Shown here one piece after another: positions 24,958 through 33,096 of a DNA stretch of 33,157 nt; position 1 is the first letter of the stretch; every line of letters starts with the position of its first letter. The DNA comes from Desulfobacterales bacterium (GTDB lineage: Bacteria; Desulfobacterota; Desulfobacteria; Desulfobacterales; JADGBH01). Below the pieces are notes generated by a model, which did not search any database, was not told where the DNA came from, and saw only the letters and a program-made list of their open reading frames with translations. The position numbers were made by a program, and so were the translations under genes. The stretch is from NCBI GenBank assembly GCA_015231595.1, contig JADGBH010000050.1:1-33157 (forward strand), given 5' to 3'.

Positions 24958-26367
24958 ATGTCTCAAATAAAAGATGTGATATCAACATTTAACGAGATTA
25001 AAAATTCAAGCCATGAAATAATAGAGGACATTCATTTTAAAATTTTTCATGGACAGAAACAATCCTTTGATAAAAAACTTAAAGAACTTTATGAAAATAT
25101 TTGTCAAAGGAATATTTTCTGGGGATTTGCCAAAGATATTGAGGAAAAATTTCAGGAAGATTTCTATGATAAAAGCATAAATAGCATAAGGTTAGCCATA
25201 ATTCTTTGTATTTTGGTTTATGGATCATCTGGAATTCTTGATATATGGTCTCTTCCTTCTACACGAATTTCCGCTTGGGTGATTCGTTATACAACTATCT
25301 TTTTTTTTATAATTCCAATCTTTTTTGCTACATACATCAAAAAGTTCAAAAAATTTATTCAACCTCTAACGAGCCTTGTAATGGTAGCGGTTGGCAGTAA
25401 TATTATTATCATCGCTGGTTTGGCTAAGCAACATGAACTTGGTTTTCTGTTTTACAGCGGAGGCCTTGTCCTTGTTATTATGATCAACTATACTGTTGCT
25501 CAAATTAGTCTTAGATATGCTACTTACACTGGATGGATTATCTTGTTTGTTTTTGAATTTATGGCTGTTTTTAAACAAGATATGCTTTTAGACTATGAAA
25601 AAACAATATTATTATGTATGATGAACTTTGTATTTGTTGCTGCAAATATCTGTGGAATGGTTGGCGGTTATTTTATAGAATTCTATAGACGTAAAGACTT
25701 TTTACAAAGACAGCTAATGGAACAAGAACAAGTAATAAGTGAAAATCTTCTTTTGAACATTCTTCCGAAAGAGATAGTAGCCATCCTTAAAAATGAAAAT
25801 CGTATTATTTCTGAGTATTATGAAGGTGCGAGTATACTTTTTGCCGATGTTGTCAATTTTACATCTATGTCTCAGAATATGAGTCCTGGAGAACTCGTTC
25901 AATTATTGAATGCAATATTTTCTTATTTTGATACTTTAGTAGAAAAATATGGAGTTGAAAAAATAAAAACAATAGGAGATTGTTATATGGTTGCCGCTGG
26001 AGTTCCAACTCCAAGACATGATCATGCATTAGTGCTTGCCCAAATGGCTCTTGATATGAATACATTCGTAAAAAATAATACTTTTTCCAATAACATAAAA
26101 ATTTCATTTAAAATAGGCATTAATTCTGGACCCGTTGTCGCTGGGGTTATTGGAAAAAAAAAATTTGTTTATGATTTATGGGGAGATGCTGTTAACACTG
26201 CAAGCCGAATGGAATCTCACGGAAGTGGAGGTAAAATTCAAATTACAAGGGCAACTTATGAAAAAATAAAGGATCAATTTGATTGTGAATGTTTAGGAAA
26301 GATCGCCATAAAAGGCAAAGGCGAAATGGAAGTTTGGAATATAATAGGACGAAAAATTGACCAATGA
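24958..26367 (+). CDS. Six-helix membrane class III adenylate cyclase
   Basis: Makes cAMP from ATP. The 469 residues comprise a cytoplasmic N-terminal helix region (1-73), six hydrophobic helices between about 75 and 242, a signalling helix (247-280, QRQLMEQEQVISENLLLNILPKEI) and a class III cyclase domain (285-465). Catalytic residues are all present: metal-binding D297 (FADVVNFT) and D341 (IGDCYM), adenine-recognising K337 (KIKTIGD) and D406 (VYDLWGD), and transition-state N413 and R417 (NTASRM). The Lys/Asp pair argues for ATP rather than GTP as substrate. The cyclase domain resembles cyanobacterial and animal-type cyclases. It functions as a dimer. Preceded by a cNMP-binding protein gene 24 bases upstream; together they look like a cAMP production and sensing unit. 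Confidence 0.93.
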   Translation: MSQIKDVISTFNEIKNSSHEIIEDIHFKIFHGQKQSFDKKLKELYENICQRNIFWGFAKDIEEKFQEDFYDKSINSIRLAIILCILVYGSSGILDIWSLPSTRISAWVIRYTTIFFFIIPIFFATYIKKFKKFIQPLTSLVMVAVGSNIIIIAGLAKQHELGFLFYSGGLVLVIMINYTVAQISLRYATYTGWIILFVFEFMAVFKQDMLLDYEKTILLCMMNFVFVAANICGMVGGYFIEFYRRKDFLQRQLMEQEQVISENLLLNILPKEIVAILKNENRIISEYYEGASILFADVVNFTSMSQNMSPGELVQLLNAIFSYFDTLVEKYGVEKIKTIGDCYMVAAGVPTPRHDHALVLAQMALDMNTFVKNNTFSNNIKISFKIGINSGPVVAGVIGKKKFVYDLWGDAVNTASRMESHGSGGKIQITRATYEKIKDQFDCECLGKIAIKGKGEMEVWNIIGRKIDQ

Positions 26368-26436
26368 TTAAAAGATTACACAGATTCATTGAGCTATTCA
26401 ATATTTAGTTATTCACTTTTAATTTAGAGGTGCTTT

Positions 26437-27282
26437 ATGAAGTATTCAATATTTTTTATTTTGATATTTATTTTAGCTTTTTTAGGATGTTCAAAAGAAG
26501 ATGTTATAATTTCTAATTTAGGAACAATCCAATTTAAAATTAAGTGGCAGATAGATATTTCTGAAGGCGGTGGTAAGTTAACATCTGCTTACCATGACGA
26601 CTGTAAATCAGCTGGTGTAAGTTCAATATATGTTCAGCTGCTGGAGTATGACAATTCTGTTTTATTCGAAAAATTATTTCCATGCAGTTCTTTTTTGGAA
26701 GTTATAGAAAATATACCTAATGGTCAAAACAGAAAGCTTATGATTGAAGGTAAAGATGCCTCAGGCAAAACAATATATAAAGGCGAAAAAAATAATATAG
26801 CTGTTTTATCTGGCAAAGAATTAAATATAGGAGAAATTATCCCTGAGAATCTTAAAATAACCATGAAAGAAGTATTTTGCGTAGCGACATCTAACGAACT
26901 TCAAGACGCTTTAGATAAAGCATCAAAGAACACTAAAGATAATGAAATTCTTTTGAACATTGGTAAATATGAAGGTAATTTTTCTTATAACTCTGATATT
27001 GAAGACAAAATTTTATCAATAAAAGGAGGATATATAGATAATTGTTCGAAAAGAGGAATAAATCCTTCAAAAACTACACTTATTTCAAAAAATAAAAAAG
27101 ATGTTTTTTCAGTAACTATAAATAAAGGAAAACTATATATACATATTGATAACCTTGCATTCCAAAATAAAATTTCCTATGAATCTAAAGGAAGTAGCCT
27201 AAATTTTAATGGAGATTTAAAAGCTACAATCTCAAATACAACTATAAATGATAAATACTGCTCAATAAATTATGATAAATAA
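26437..27282 (+). CDS. Lipoprotein with N-terminal beta domain and start of a right-handed beta-helix
   Basis: Secreted lipoprotein of 281 residues: signal peptide MKYSIFFILIFILAFLGC with lipobox LGC (Cys18). Residues 30-140 look like an Ig-like beta-sandwich (IQFKIKWQIDISEGG, SSIYVQLLEYDN, LMIEGKDASGKTIYKGEKNNI). From about 148 the pattern FCVATSNELQDALDKASKN, NIGKYEGNFSYNS, SIKGGYIDNCSKRGINPSKTTLIS resembles the opening of parallel beta-helix proteins (rare in domesticated genomes, common in deltaproteobacteria), where many more coils normally follow. Here only two or three coils are present before the stop, so the protein may be shortened, or a small version of the family. RBS AGAGGTG precedes the ATG. 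Its transcript ends at the inverted-repeat element A (27296-27389), 13 bases after the stop. Confidence 0.7.
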   Translation: MKYSIFFILIFILAFLGCSKEDVIISNLGTIQFKIKWQIDISEGGGKLTSAYHDDCKSAGVSSIYVQLLEYDNSVLFEKLFPCSSFLEVIENIPNGQNRKLMIEGKDASGKTIYKGEKNNIAVLSGKELNIGEIIPENLKITMKEVFCVATSNELQDALDKASKNTKDNEILLNIGKYEGNFSYNSDIEDKILSIKGGYIDNCSKRGINPSKTTLISKNKKDVFSVTINKGKLYIHIDNLAFQNKISYESKGSSLNFNGDLKATISNTTINDKYCSINYDK

Positions 27283-27295
27283 GAAAATTATATAT

Positions 27296-27389
27296 AAAAA
27301 ACTGACATATCGTTCAGCCTATTAAGGCTAAAATTAAAGATTAATTCAAACTTTATTATTCAAAAATAGAAACGATATGTCAGTTTTTT
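27296..27389 (-). repeat. Terminal-inverted-repeat element, copy A
   Basis: A 94-base unit bounded by 19-base perfect inverted repeats (27296-27314, ending in ACTGACATATCGTT, and 27371-27389). The A/T-rich interior contains an inner hairpin AGCCT/AGGCT. Read on the minus strand it aligns with copy B at 31319-31409 at about four bases in five. Flanked by A- and T-runs, it is also well suited as a bidirectional terminator between the convergent lipoprotein and TPR-methyltransferase genes. No target-site duplication is visible. A MITE-like element is the best description. Confidence 0.75.
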
Positions 27390-27401
27390 GTTCGACTCAA
27401 T

Positions 27402-29024
27402 TTATATTTTTTGAAGAACAAAGATGCATCCGGCTACCCATTGTTTTTTTTCTTTCCTAAGTTTGGCATCTTTAGCTTCTCGAATATAAAATTTATACTT
27501 ATTTGCTAAAAATTCAATATATGTTTTAGAATGAGCGTATCTACCCGTTGGATTTAGTGCATAATCATCTTTTTGAGAAAGCTCTATTGAAAAAATAAAT
27601 AATGCATTATCTGCAGCACTTTTGTAAACGGCATCAAATAAATACTTCAAATTCCCTAAATAAACAAGTACATCAGATGCTATAAATACATCGTATTTTA
27701 AATCAGTCGAACGTAAAAAATCTACAATTTCGCTTATGTGAAAATCATCATATATGTTTTTTTTCTTAGCTTCTCCGATCATTTTGTCTGATACATCAAC
27801 ACCAGTAAGATGGGCGGCTAAATCTCTGAAAGATAATCCTGCAAGCCCTGTGCCACACCCCAAATCTATTATATTCTGAAAGGACGAAGTTTTTTTGTGA
27901 CATTCTTTATTTATAAAAGGCTCAATGATTTCCCTTAACAATGTTGGGACTTGATATTCTAAAAATTCTGAAAGATGCTCTTCAAATTTTTTTGAATACC
28001 CGTCAAACATTAATTTTACATACTCTTTTGGAGCGCCTTCAGATTGATTCCCGCTCAAAGCATTAAGCATATGTTGAGCATAAAAATTTTGAGGTTCTAA
28101 TTCTATTACCTTTTTAAAGGTTGAAATAGCTCTGTCTTTGTCTCCCATATCCTTTAATGAAATAGCGAGGTTACAATAAGCTGTTACATAATCGGGCTTA
28201 ATTTGAATGACTTGATTATAGCAGGAGATAGATTCGTCTAATCTTCTTTGAAGAACGAAAATATTGCCGAGATTATTATGGGCTTCAAAATAATTAGGAT
28301 TAAAAGAAATTGCTTTTTTAAAGGCATTTTCAGCTTCTTTTAACATGTCTTTATTTTTATACGCGAGTCCAAGACTATTATAGGTTTCTGGAATATTGGG
28401 ATTATCATCAATCGCTTTTTGATAATATTTTATTGCCAATTCCCACTCATTCTTTGTTTCATAAGCGTTTCCAAGCTTTATATAAATGCTATCAAATTTA
28501 GGATTTATGGATACTACTGATTGAAAAGCTTTTATTGCTTCATCAATTTCACCTATGTCATTAAGGGTAATTCCCAAGTTATAATGGGCTTCAGCATAAT
28601 TAGGATTTATTGAAATCGCACGCTTATAGTATTCAATGGATTTATTAACATCTTTTTTTAATTTAAAAATAAGGCCAATATTATTATGGACTTCCGGTAA
28701 GTTGGGATTGATTGATATTGCATGTTCGTATAATTTTAAAGCTTCATCAATTCTGCCGAGCAATTTTAGCAAAGCAGCAAGATAATTGTAAAGATTTGTA
28801 TCTAAAGGATTTTTTTGAATAGCATGATTCAAAAGGTTAATAGATAATTCCATTTTTTCTAATTTGTATGCTATTCCTCCTAATATATGGAGCAAATGAG
28901 CATCTTCTGGTAAATCCATGATTATTTGATTAAAAATGCTTTCAGCCTTATCAGTCATTCCCTTATTTAAGAGATCTATTGTGATAGCTATAGCGTTTTC
29001 ACAGCTAATAGAGTACGTAGTCAT
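27402..29024 (-). CDS. TPR-repeat protein with C-terminal SAM-dependent methyltransferase domain
   Basis: Residues about 10-325 are around nine tandem tetratricopeptide repeats with the usual pattern (NPNYAEAHYNLG, NPNIPETYNSLG, NPNYFEAHNNLG). A linker with FDGYSKKFEEHL leads into a methyltransferase domain (about 355-540), with the SAM motif IIDLGCGTGLAGL near 386-397 and the acidic motif LTGVDVSDKMI. The substrate is unknown; the TPR part probably binds a protein or glycan partner. This TPR-plus-methyltransferase layout is common in deltaproteobacteria and in glycan-related loci. A TTG at 29096 would add 24 residues and overlap the upstream gene, but ATG at 29024 has AGGA eight bases before it. 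It closes the four-gene minus-strand cassette, 54 bases after the ABM gene, and ends 13 bases from repeat copy A. Confidence 0.88.
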   Translation of the reverse strand: MTTYSISCENAIAITIDLLNKGMTDKAESIFNQIIMDLPEDAHLLHILGGIAYKLEKMELSINLLNHAIQKNPLDTNLYNYLAALLKLLGRIDEALKLYEHAISINPNLPEVHNNIGLIFKLKKDVNKSIEYYKRAISINPNYAEAHYNLGITLNDIGEIDEAIKAFQSVVSINPKFDSIYIKLGNAYETKNEWELAIKYYQKAIDDNPNIPETYNSLGLAYKNKDMLKEAENAFKKAISFNPNYFEAHNNLGNIFVLQRRLDESISCYNQVIQIKPDYVTAYCNLAISLKDMGDKDRAISTFKKVIELEPQNFYAQHMLNALSGNQSEGAPKEYVKLMFDGYSKKFEEHLSEFLEYQVPTLLREIIEPFINKECHKKTSSFQNIIDLGCGTGLAGLSFRDLAAHLTGVDVSDKMIGEAKKKNIYDDFHISEIVDFLRSTDLKYDVFIASDVLVYLGNLKYLFDAVYKSAADNALFIFSIELSQKDDYALNPTGRYAHSKTYIEFLANKYKFYIREAKDAKLRKEKKQWVAGCIFVLQKI

Positions 29025-29077
29025 AACTTTGATCCTATTAAGCTTCTTTTTATAAGCCGTTATGGAATATTTATAAT

Positions 29078-29377
29078 TTATTCTATTATTTCCCAAAAGG
29101 TTATTTCAACGGGTTCTGCTAAATCTTCATTATAATTAATCCAAAAATTTTTAATATGGTCAGATGCAAGGTGTTTTGCTACCGCTTTTTTATCTTTCCA
29201 AATTTCATAAAACAAAAAATTTCCCTTTTTATCAGCTTCTCTATGAAATTGGTATTTAATACAGGATTCATCGCCTTTAAGTTGATCCACGAAATTAAGT
29301 AATTCAGCTTCAATCTCTTTTTCTTTGCCATTTTTTGGACTAATTTTAATTAATACGACAATTTTTTTATCTTCCAT
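29078..29377 (-). CDS. Antibiotic-biosynthesis-monooxygenase (ABM) fold protein, YgiN-like
   Basis: Protein of 99 residues with the dimeric ferredoxin-like ABM fold: strand IVVLIKISPKNGKEKEIEAELLNFV, the family-typical CIKYQFHREADKKGNFLFYEIWKDKKAVAKHLASDHIKNFW, then VEITFWEII. Characterised relatives are cofactor-free quinol/polyketide monooxygenases; many are of unknown substrate. The His of HLASDH is in the usual place. Start ATG with GGGAG upstream. It lies five bases after the chalcone-isomerase-like gene, so the two are almost certainly translated from one message. Confidence 0.85.
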   Translation of the reverse strand: MEDKKIVVLIKISPKNGKEKEIEAELLNFVDQLKGDESCIKYQFHREADKKGNFLFYEIWKDKKAVAKHLASDHIKNFWINYNEDLAEPVEITFWEIIE

Positions 29378-29382
29378 ATTTA

Positions 29383-29892
29383 TTACACTCCCAATAATTT
29401 ATTTTTTAATGTTGCATCTACTGGATTTTGGCCTAACCAAATTCCAAATAAAGCTTTTTTAAATTCATAGTTATTATCTATTTTACCCATTGACGTGTCA
29501 TTTTTAAGAACATCTATTCCATCTTCTGGGATATATATCATGTCAAAGTAATCATTTTTTTTAATTTGAGCGAGAGCTTCATAAAGTAACTGGGTTTCTT
29601 TTTTAAATTTTTCAATACCACTTCCAACAGATTTTTGAAAGCCTTCTTCAATGGCTCCGATCATCTGTTTGCTTGAAAGCTTATCATAAAGAATATGAAG
29701 CCTCATAGCCATTGGTTCCGCTAAATTAATAATCTTTTCAGCGTCAGTCTGTTTTTCTTTAAGGTAGAGAGCTCCTACATAAATTTTAATCATAAATTTT
29801 TTTCTAATTCCAGCTCCATTACATATAAGTGATGAATCGTTATAAGTAATAGTTTTTGGCACTTTAATGTTTGCAATATCAATTGACTCCAT
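29383..29892 (-). CDS. Chalcone-isomerase-like (CHI fold) protein without signal peptide
   Basis: Protein of 169 residues recalling the chalcone isomerase-like family: NGAGIRKKFMIKIYVGALYLKEKQ, the region that gives the family its R-x-x-x-x-x-K-Y pattern, then PMAMRLHILYDKLSSKQMIGAIEEGF, a lengthy helix FKKETQLLYEAL, and the closing FKKALFGIWLGQNPVDATLKNKLLGV. Most bacterial relatives carry an N-terminal signal peptide and are periplasmic. This one begins MESIDIANIKVPK with none, so a cytoplasmic location is implied. Bacterial members are not known to isomerise chalcones; fatty-acid or small-ligand binding is usually proposed. RBS AAGGAG precedes the ATG. It lies 23 bases after the MFS gene and five before the ABM gene. 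Confidence 0.82.
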   Translation of the reverse strand: MESIDIANIKVPKTITYNDSSLICNGAGIRKKFMIKIYVGALYLKEKQTDAEKIINLAEPMAMRLHILYDKLSSKQMIGAIEEGFQKSVGSGIEKFKKETQLLYEALAQIKKNDYFDMIYIPEDGIDVLKNDTSMGKIDNNYEFKKALFGIWLGQNPVDATLKNKLLGV

Positions 29893-29915
29893 TTTAAACT
29901 CCTTTCTTTATAATT

Positions 29916-31298
29916 TTATTTTCTAACTTTTCCGCGAGATAAAGATGCAAATATTCCCATAAAACAAAACGCTACAAATATAAATAATATAATATGAATG
30001 CTGTAAAGCAAAGAAGGAAATATTTCTTTAGTTATAGGCTTTCTACCCATAAAAATGGCTAAAACCAAAGTAGCGACTCCCATACTGAATATTTGGCCTA
30101 ATACTCGCATTGTTCCAGCAGAACCTGAAGCGAGACCTAAAAATTTTTTTTCAACAGAACTCATTATTGCATTCATATTCGGGGACGAAAATAAAGCAAA
30201 TCCGAATCCTAATAGCATAAGACATGCTATTATGTAGATTAGTCCGGTAGATTCACTTATTGTAGTTAGAAATAGTATTCCTAAGCTGGTTATTCCCATT
30301 CCTATGGATGCAATGATTCTTGGCTCAATTTTATCAGATAGTTTTCCTGCAAATGGTGAAAAAAGAGCCATCATTATCGGCTGGCTCATCAGAATAGTTC
30401 CAGCACTTTGGGGATTATAGGCCTTAATATATTGCAAATAAAGACTTAATAAAAATGTTACTCCAAAAGTTGAGCTATAATGTATTAATGCTGCTAAATT
30501 TGACAGCGCAAATGTCTTATTATTTTTAAATAAATATACTTCAAATACAGGATGTTTTATTCTTGTTTCCCACATTATAAAAATTATTAGGCCGATACAT
30601 CCGGATAAAATAATCCAAATACTGTCGTATGAAGGAAGATTGGAAAAACCGTAAATTATAGCGATAAGGGTAGCTCCGTATAGAAAAGCTCCTTCAATAT
30701 CAAATTTTTCTTCTTTAGCATCAGCCCATTCGCCTTTCAATTTTAATAAAATTAATATAACTATAGCAATGCATAACAGGAAGTTTAACAAAAAAAGACT
30801 TCTCCATGTAAAGTGCTGGGTTAATATGCCTCCAATAAATGGCCCTGTAGAAAGCCCAATATAAACCGCAGAAACACTTATACCAAGAACTTTCCCCCTT
30901 TCATTGGGAGGAAAAACAGAAACTAAAATAGCCATACCTGTACCATATATCATACCACTTCCAACTCCTTGAAAAGCTCTGAAAATAATAAGCATGTAAG
31001 ATGAAGTTGCTAAGGCGGAAAACAAAGAAGATATTGAAAGAATAGTAAATCCTATAATTAACATTTTTTTTCTACCATAAATGTCTGCTAAACGTCCAAA
31101 AGGAACTAAAGATACCCCAGCTGCAAGTAAATAAGATGTAGCCACCCAGCTTAATAAAACCGCATCAATTGAAAAATATTTTTGAATTGCAGGAAGGGCT
31201 ACATTTACGGATGACATCATAAAAGGAGTTATAAATGATCCTGTTGTCGCCACTATGAGCGCTGTTTTTTTTGTTGAAGATTCATTTCCAATAATCAA
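29916..31298 (-). CDS. MFS drug/metabolite exporter, DHA2 (EmrB/QacA-like) type
   Basis: Inner-membrane proton-coupled exporter of 460 residues with about 14 hydrophobic segments. Motif A appears as GRLADIYGRKK between helices 2 and 3, motif B as FRAFQGVGSGM, and motif C (antiporter motif) as the Gly/Pro-rich VYIGLSTGPFIGGIL. The motif D-like start (TPFMMSSVNVALPAIQ) is typical of the DHA2 group. The substrate is unknown. The start codon is TTG just after AAGGAGG. First gene of the four-gene cassette, about 20 bases downstream of repeat copy B (31319-31409), which therefore lies in its promoter or leader. Together with the ABM monooxygenase and the CHI-like protein this suggests handling and export of a small lipophilic or quinone-like compound, which is inference only. 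Confidence 0.88.
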   Translation of the reverse strand: MIIGNESSTKKTALIVATTGSFITPFMMSSVNVALPAIQKYFSIDAVLLSWVATSYLLAAGVSLVPFGRLADIYGRKKMLIIGFTILSISSLFSALATSSYMLIIFRAFQGVGSGMIYGTGMAILVSVFPPNERGKVLGISVSAVYIGLSTGPFIGGILTQHFTWRSLFLLNFLLCIAIVILILLKLKGEWADAKEEKFDIEGAFLYGATLIAIIYGFSNLPSYDSIWIILSGCIGLIIFIMWETRIKHPVFEVYLFKNNKTFALSNLAALIHYSSTFGVTFLLSLYLQYIKAYNPQSAGTILMSQPIMMALFSPFAGKLSDKIEPRIIASIGMGITSLGILFLTTISESTGLIYIIACLMLLGFGFALFSSPNMNAIMSSVEKKFLGLASGSAGTMRVLGQIFSMGVATLVLAIFMGRKPITKEIFPSLLYSIHIILFIFVAFCFMGIFASLSRGKVRK

Positions 31299-31318
31299 GC
31301 CACCTCCTTAAAATAAAT

Positions 31319-31409
31319 AAAAATGACATATCATTTCTATTTTTAGATAAAAAATTTAGATCATCCTTTATTTTTAGCCTTAATCAACTGAATAGTATGT
31401 CAGTTTTTT
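31319..31409 (+). repeat. Terminal-inverted-repeat element, copy B
   Basis: A 91-base unit beginning AAAAATGACATATCATT and ending AATAGTATGTCAGTTTTT, so its inverted ends are imperfect. Its plus strand aligns along its whole length with the minus strand of copy A, sharing TTTCTATTTTT, CTTTA, TTTTTAGCCTTAAT and TATGTCAG. It lies just upstream of the MFS gene start. The two copies are in opposite orientation and bracket the four-gene cassette. Confidence 0.75.
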
Positions 31410-31621
31410 AAGACGGAATTATAAAATTTAGTCTATTTTTTCCAAATGTATAAACAGCTTCATTCGCTATATAATAATTGCCGCGAACGATTTTGTGGAA
31501 TAAAATAGTTGAAAGAAAAAGAAAATTCAACTAAAGAATTTTAAAAAATTAAAAGGTCAAAAAATATGAAAAAAGAAGAAAGCATACAAGAATAAGAATT
31601 AAAAATTGAATTGCAAAGAGA
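31410..31621. other. Gap with no recognisable feature
   Basis: About 210 A/T-rich bases between repeat copy B and the terminator of the metallophosphoesterase gene. The only frames are very short (for example a nine-codon MKKEESIQE), and no promoter or RNA is convincing. Confidence 0.5.
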
Positions 31622-31661
31622 AATAAATTTAGCCCTGCATGGCTACAGAGCTAAATTTATT
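31622..31661 (-). terminator. Hairpin after the metallophosphoesterase gene
   Basis: AATAAATTTAGC and GCTAAATTTATT form a 12-pair perfect stem with a 16-base loop, 16 bases after the stop. The following minus-strand sequence (TCTCTTTG) is a weak U-tract, so termination may be partial. Confidence 0.55.
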
Positions 31662-31677
31662 GAGTGTGGGATTAGAT

Positions 31678-32898
31678 TTACAATGTAAAAGATTCTATAA
31701 CTGAAGATGTAGAATTTCCATTACCTTGAACTTTTCTTGCCTCTATATTTAAACTATTTCCATTTACGTCTATAACTACATAATTTAAAACTGGAGCAAA
31801 TTTAATAAGATTAGCTTTAGTATCGTCTTGCTGACCTTTCCATGGCATGGTAAAAATTGAAGAGCCCGCCCCTCCACTTAAAATATAATGAACTCCATAT
31901 TTTTCAGTATGTTGATAATCATGCTCGTGACCAGTAAACACAGCCTTAACACCATATTGAGTAAAAAGCGGTTCAAGATATTGTTGCAATTTTTCATTAT
32001 CTCCAAAGCTTGTCACTGAATATAAAGGATTGTGAAAAGCAACAATTATATGGTCAATATTAGAATCAGTTGAAGCTGCTTTTAGGTCATCTTCTGCGAA
32101 TTTATATTGAGGAGAACCGGGAGCAATATGATCATAATTATCTGTAGCAAAGCATGCCGCCCCTGTATTTAAAATTAAAACATGAAGATTTCCATAATTA
32201 TATGAATACCATGCAAAAGAATCGCCTTTTGGAGGAATAAGATAATTATCAAATAATGTGTTATCAGCTCCTGAACCTCCTGCAAATTCATGATTTCCAT
32301 AAGCTGCAAGAAGAGATATATTTCCAAGAAGTTCTTTTTCTACACTAAAAAAATTATATATATCTCCCTTATTGCTTCCAGAAAAGACATAGTCTCCTAC
32401 ATGTATTAAAAAATCAGGTGAATAGCTTGATATGCTTTGGCATACTGCAAGGTGATCATCATTATCACCATATTTAGAATATATATCTTCTGCCCAGTGG
32501 GACCTTCGAGAATCTCCATAAACAACAAGTCTAAATGGAAATCTGGATCCATTTGTTAATGATGTTTTAAAAGAACCAGTCGAAGTATCTCCGTCTGATT
32601 TTATTCTGTAGTAATATTGAGTTGCTTCTGTAAGTCCTTCAATAACAACTTTATGATTAGCTGAAGCATCATTCACTTTTGTTTTTACAGAACCATCCAT
32701 GTCAGGATTAAGTGCTATTTCTACTGTTCCTGTGTCTGAATTGTAGGTCTCCCAAATAATGCCAACTGAATTTGTAGTTACAGCCTGAATAACAGGATTT
32801 ACTCTAAATCCAGAGTCTGGATCTTTTCCCCACCCAAATACGTGGGCTGGCAATAAAAGTAAACTTAATGCCAAAAAAATTAATACAATTTTTTTCAT
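31678..32898 (-). CDS. Secreted purple-acid-phosphatase-like metallophosphoesterase
   Basis: Protein of 406 residues with a signal peptide (hydrophobic residues about 4-20, cleavage near HVFG-WGK). Residues about 30-115 are a fibronectin-III-like purple-acid-phosphatase N-domain (NPVIQAVTTNSVGIIWET, GLTEATQYYYRI). The catalytic metallophosphoesterase domain follows. Metal ligands: D129 (YGDSR), D169 (HVGDY), N202 and H203 (GNHE), H289 (FHNPLY), H324 and H326 (GHEHDY). All are in the normal order. It probably releases phosphate from organic phosphates in the periplasm or outside. No transporter is adjacent. The ATG has AAAAGGGGG upstream. Transcribed alone, ended by the hairpin at 31622-31661. 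Confidence 0.9.
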   Translation of the reverse strand: MKKIVLIFLALSLLLLPAHVFGWGKDPDSGFRVNPVIQAVTTNSVGIIWETYNSDTGTVEIALNPDMDGSVKTKVNDASANHKVVIEGLTEATQYYYRIKSDGDTSTGSFKTSLTNGSRFPFRLVVYGDSRRSHWAEDIYSKYGDNDDHLAVCQSISSYSPDFLIHVGDYVFSGSNKGDIYNFFSVEKELLGNISLLAAYGNHEFAGGSGADNTLFDNYLIPPKGDSFAWYSYNYGNLHVLILNTGAACFATDNYDHIAPGSPQYKFAEDDLKAASTDSNIDHIIVAFHNPLYSVTSFGDNEKLQQYLEPLFTQYGVKAVFTGHEHDYQHTEKYGVHYILSGGAGSSIFTMPWKGQQDDTKANLIKFAPVLNYVVIDVNGNSLNIEARKVQGNGNSTSSVIESFTL

Positions 32899-33062
32899 AT
32901 TTACCCCCTTTTATAAAATAGATAATAAATGGATTGAAATAATCAACTATGTTTTATTTAGAAAACATTGTTATCAATTTGTAATTTATAAGATTTTTTT
33001 ATTGAATTGTCAAACAATTAAGAATTATTATTTTATATCATTCACAACATAAACACAACTAT

Positions 33063-33096
33063 CTTTGATTATTGATATAGTTATCAATAATCAAAG
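33063..33096. repeat. Perfect 15-bp inverted repeat upstream of the metallophosphoesterase gene
   Basis: CTTTGATTATTGATA and its exact complement are separated by TAGT. No T-run follows on either strand, so it is not a standard terminator. It could be a regulator site or a small palindromic repeat. The gap 32899-33157 otherwise shows only A/T-rich sequence. Confidence 0.7.

Noticed and set aside
31564..31596. Nine-codon frame MKKEESIQE
   Set aside because: Too short and without a convincing ribosome site; the surrounding region looks non-coding.
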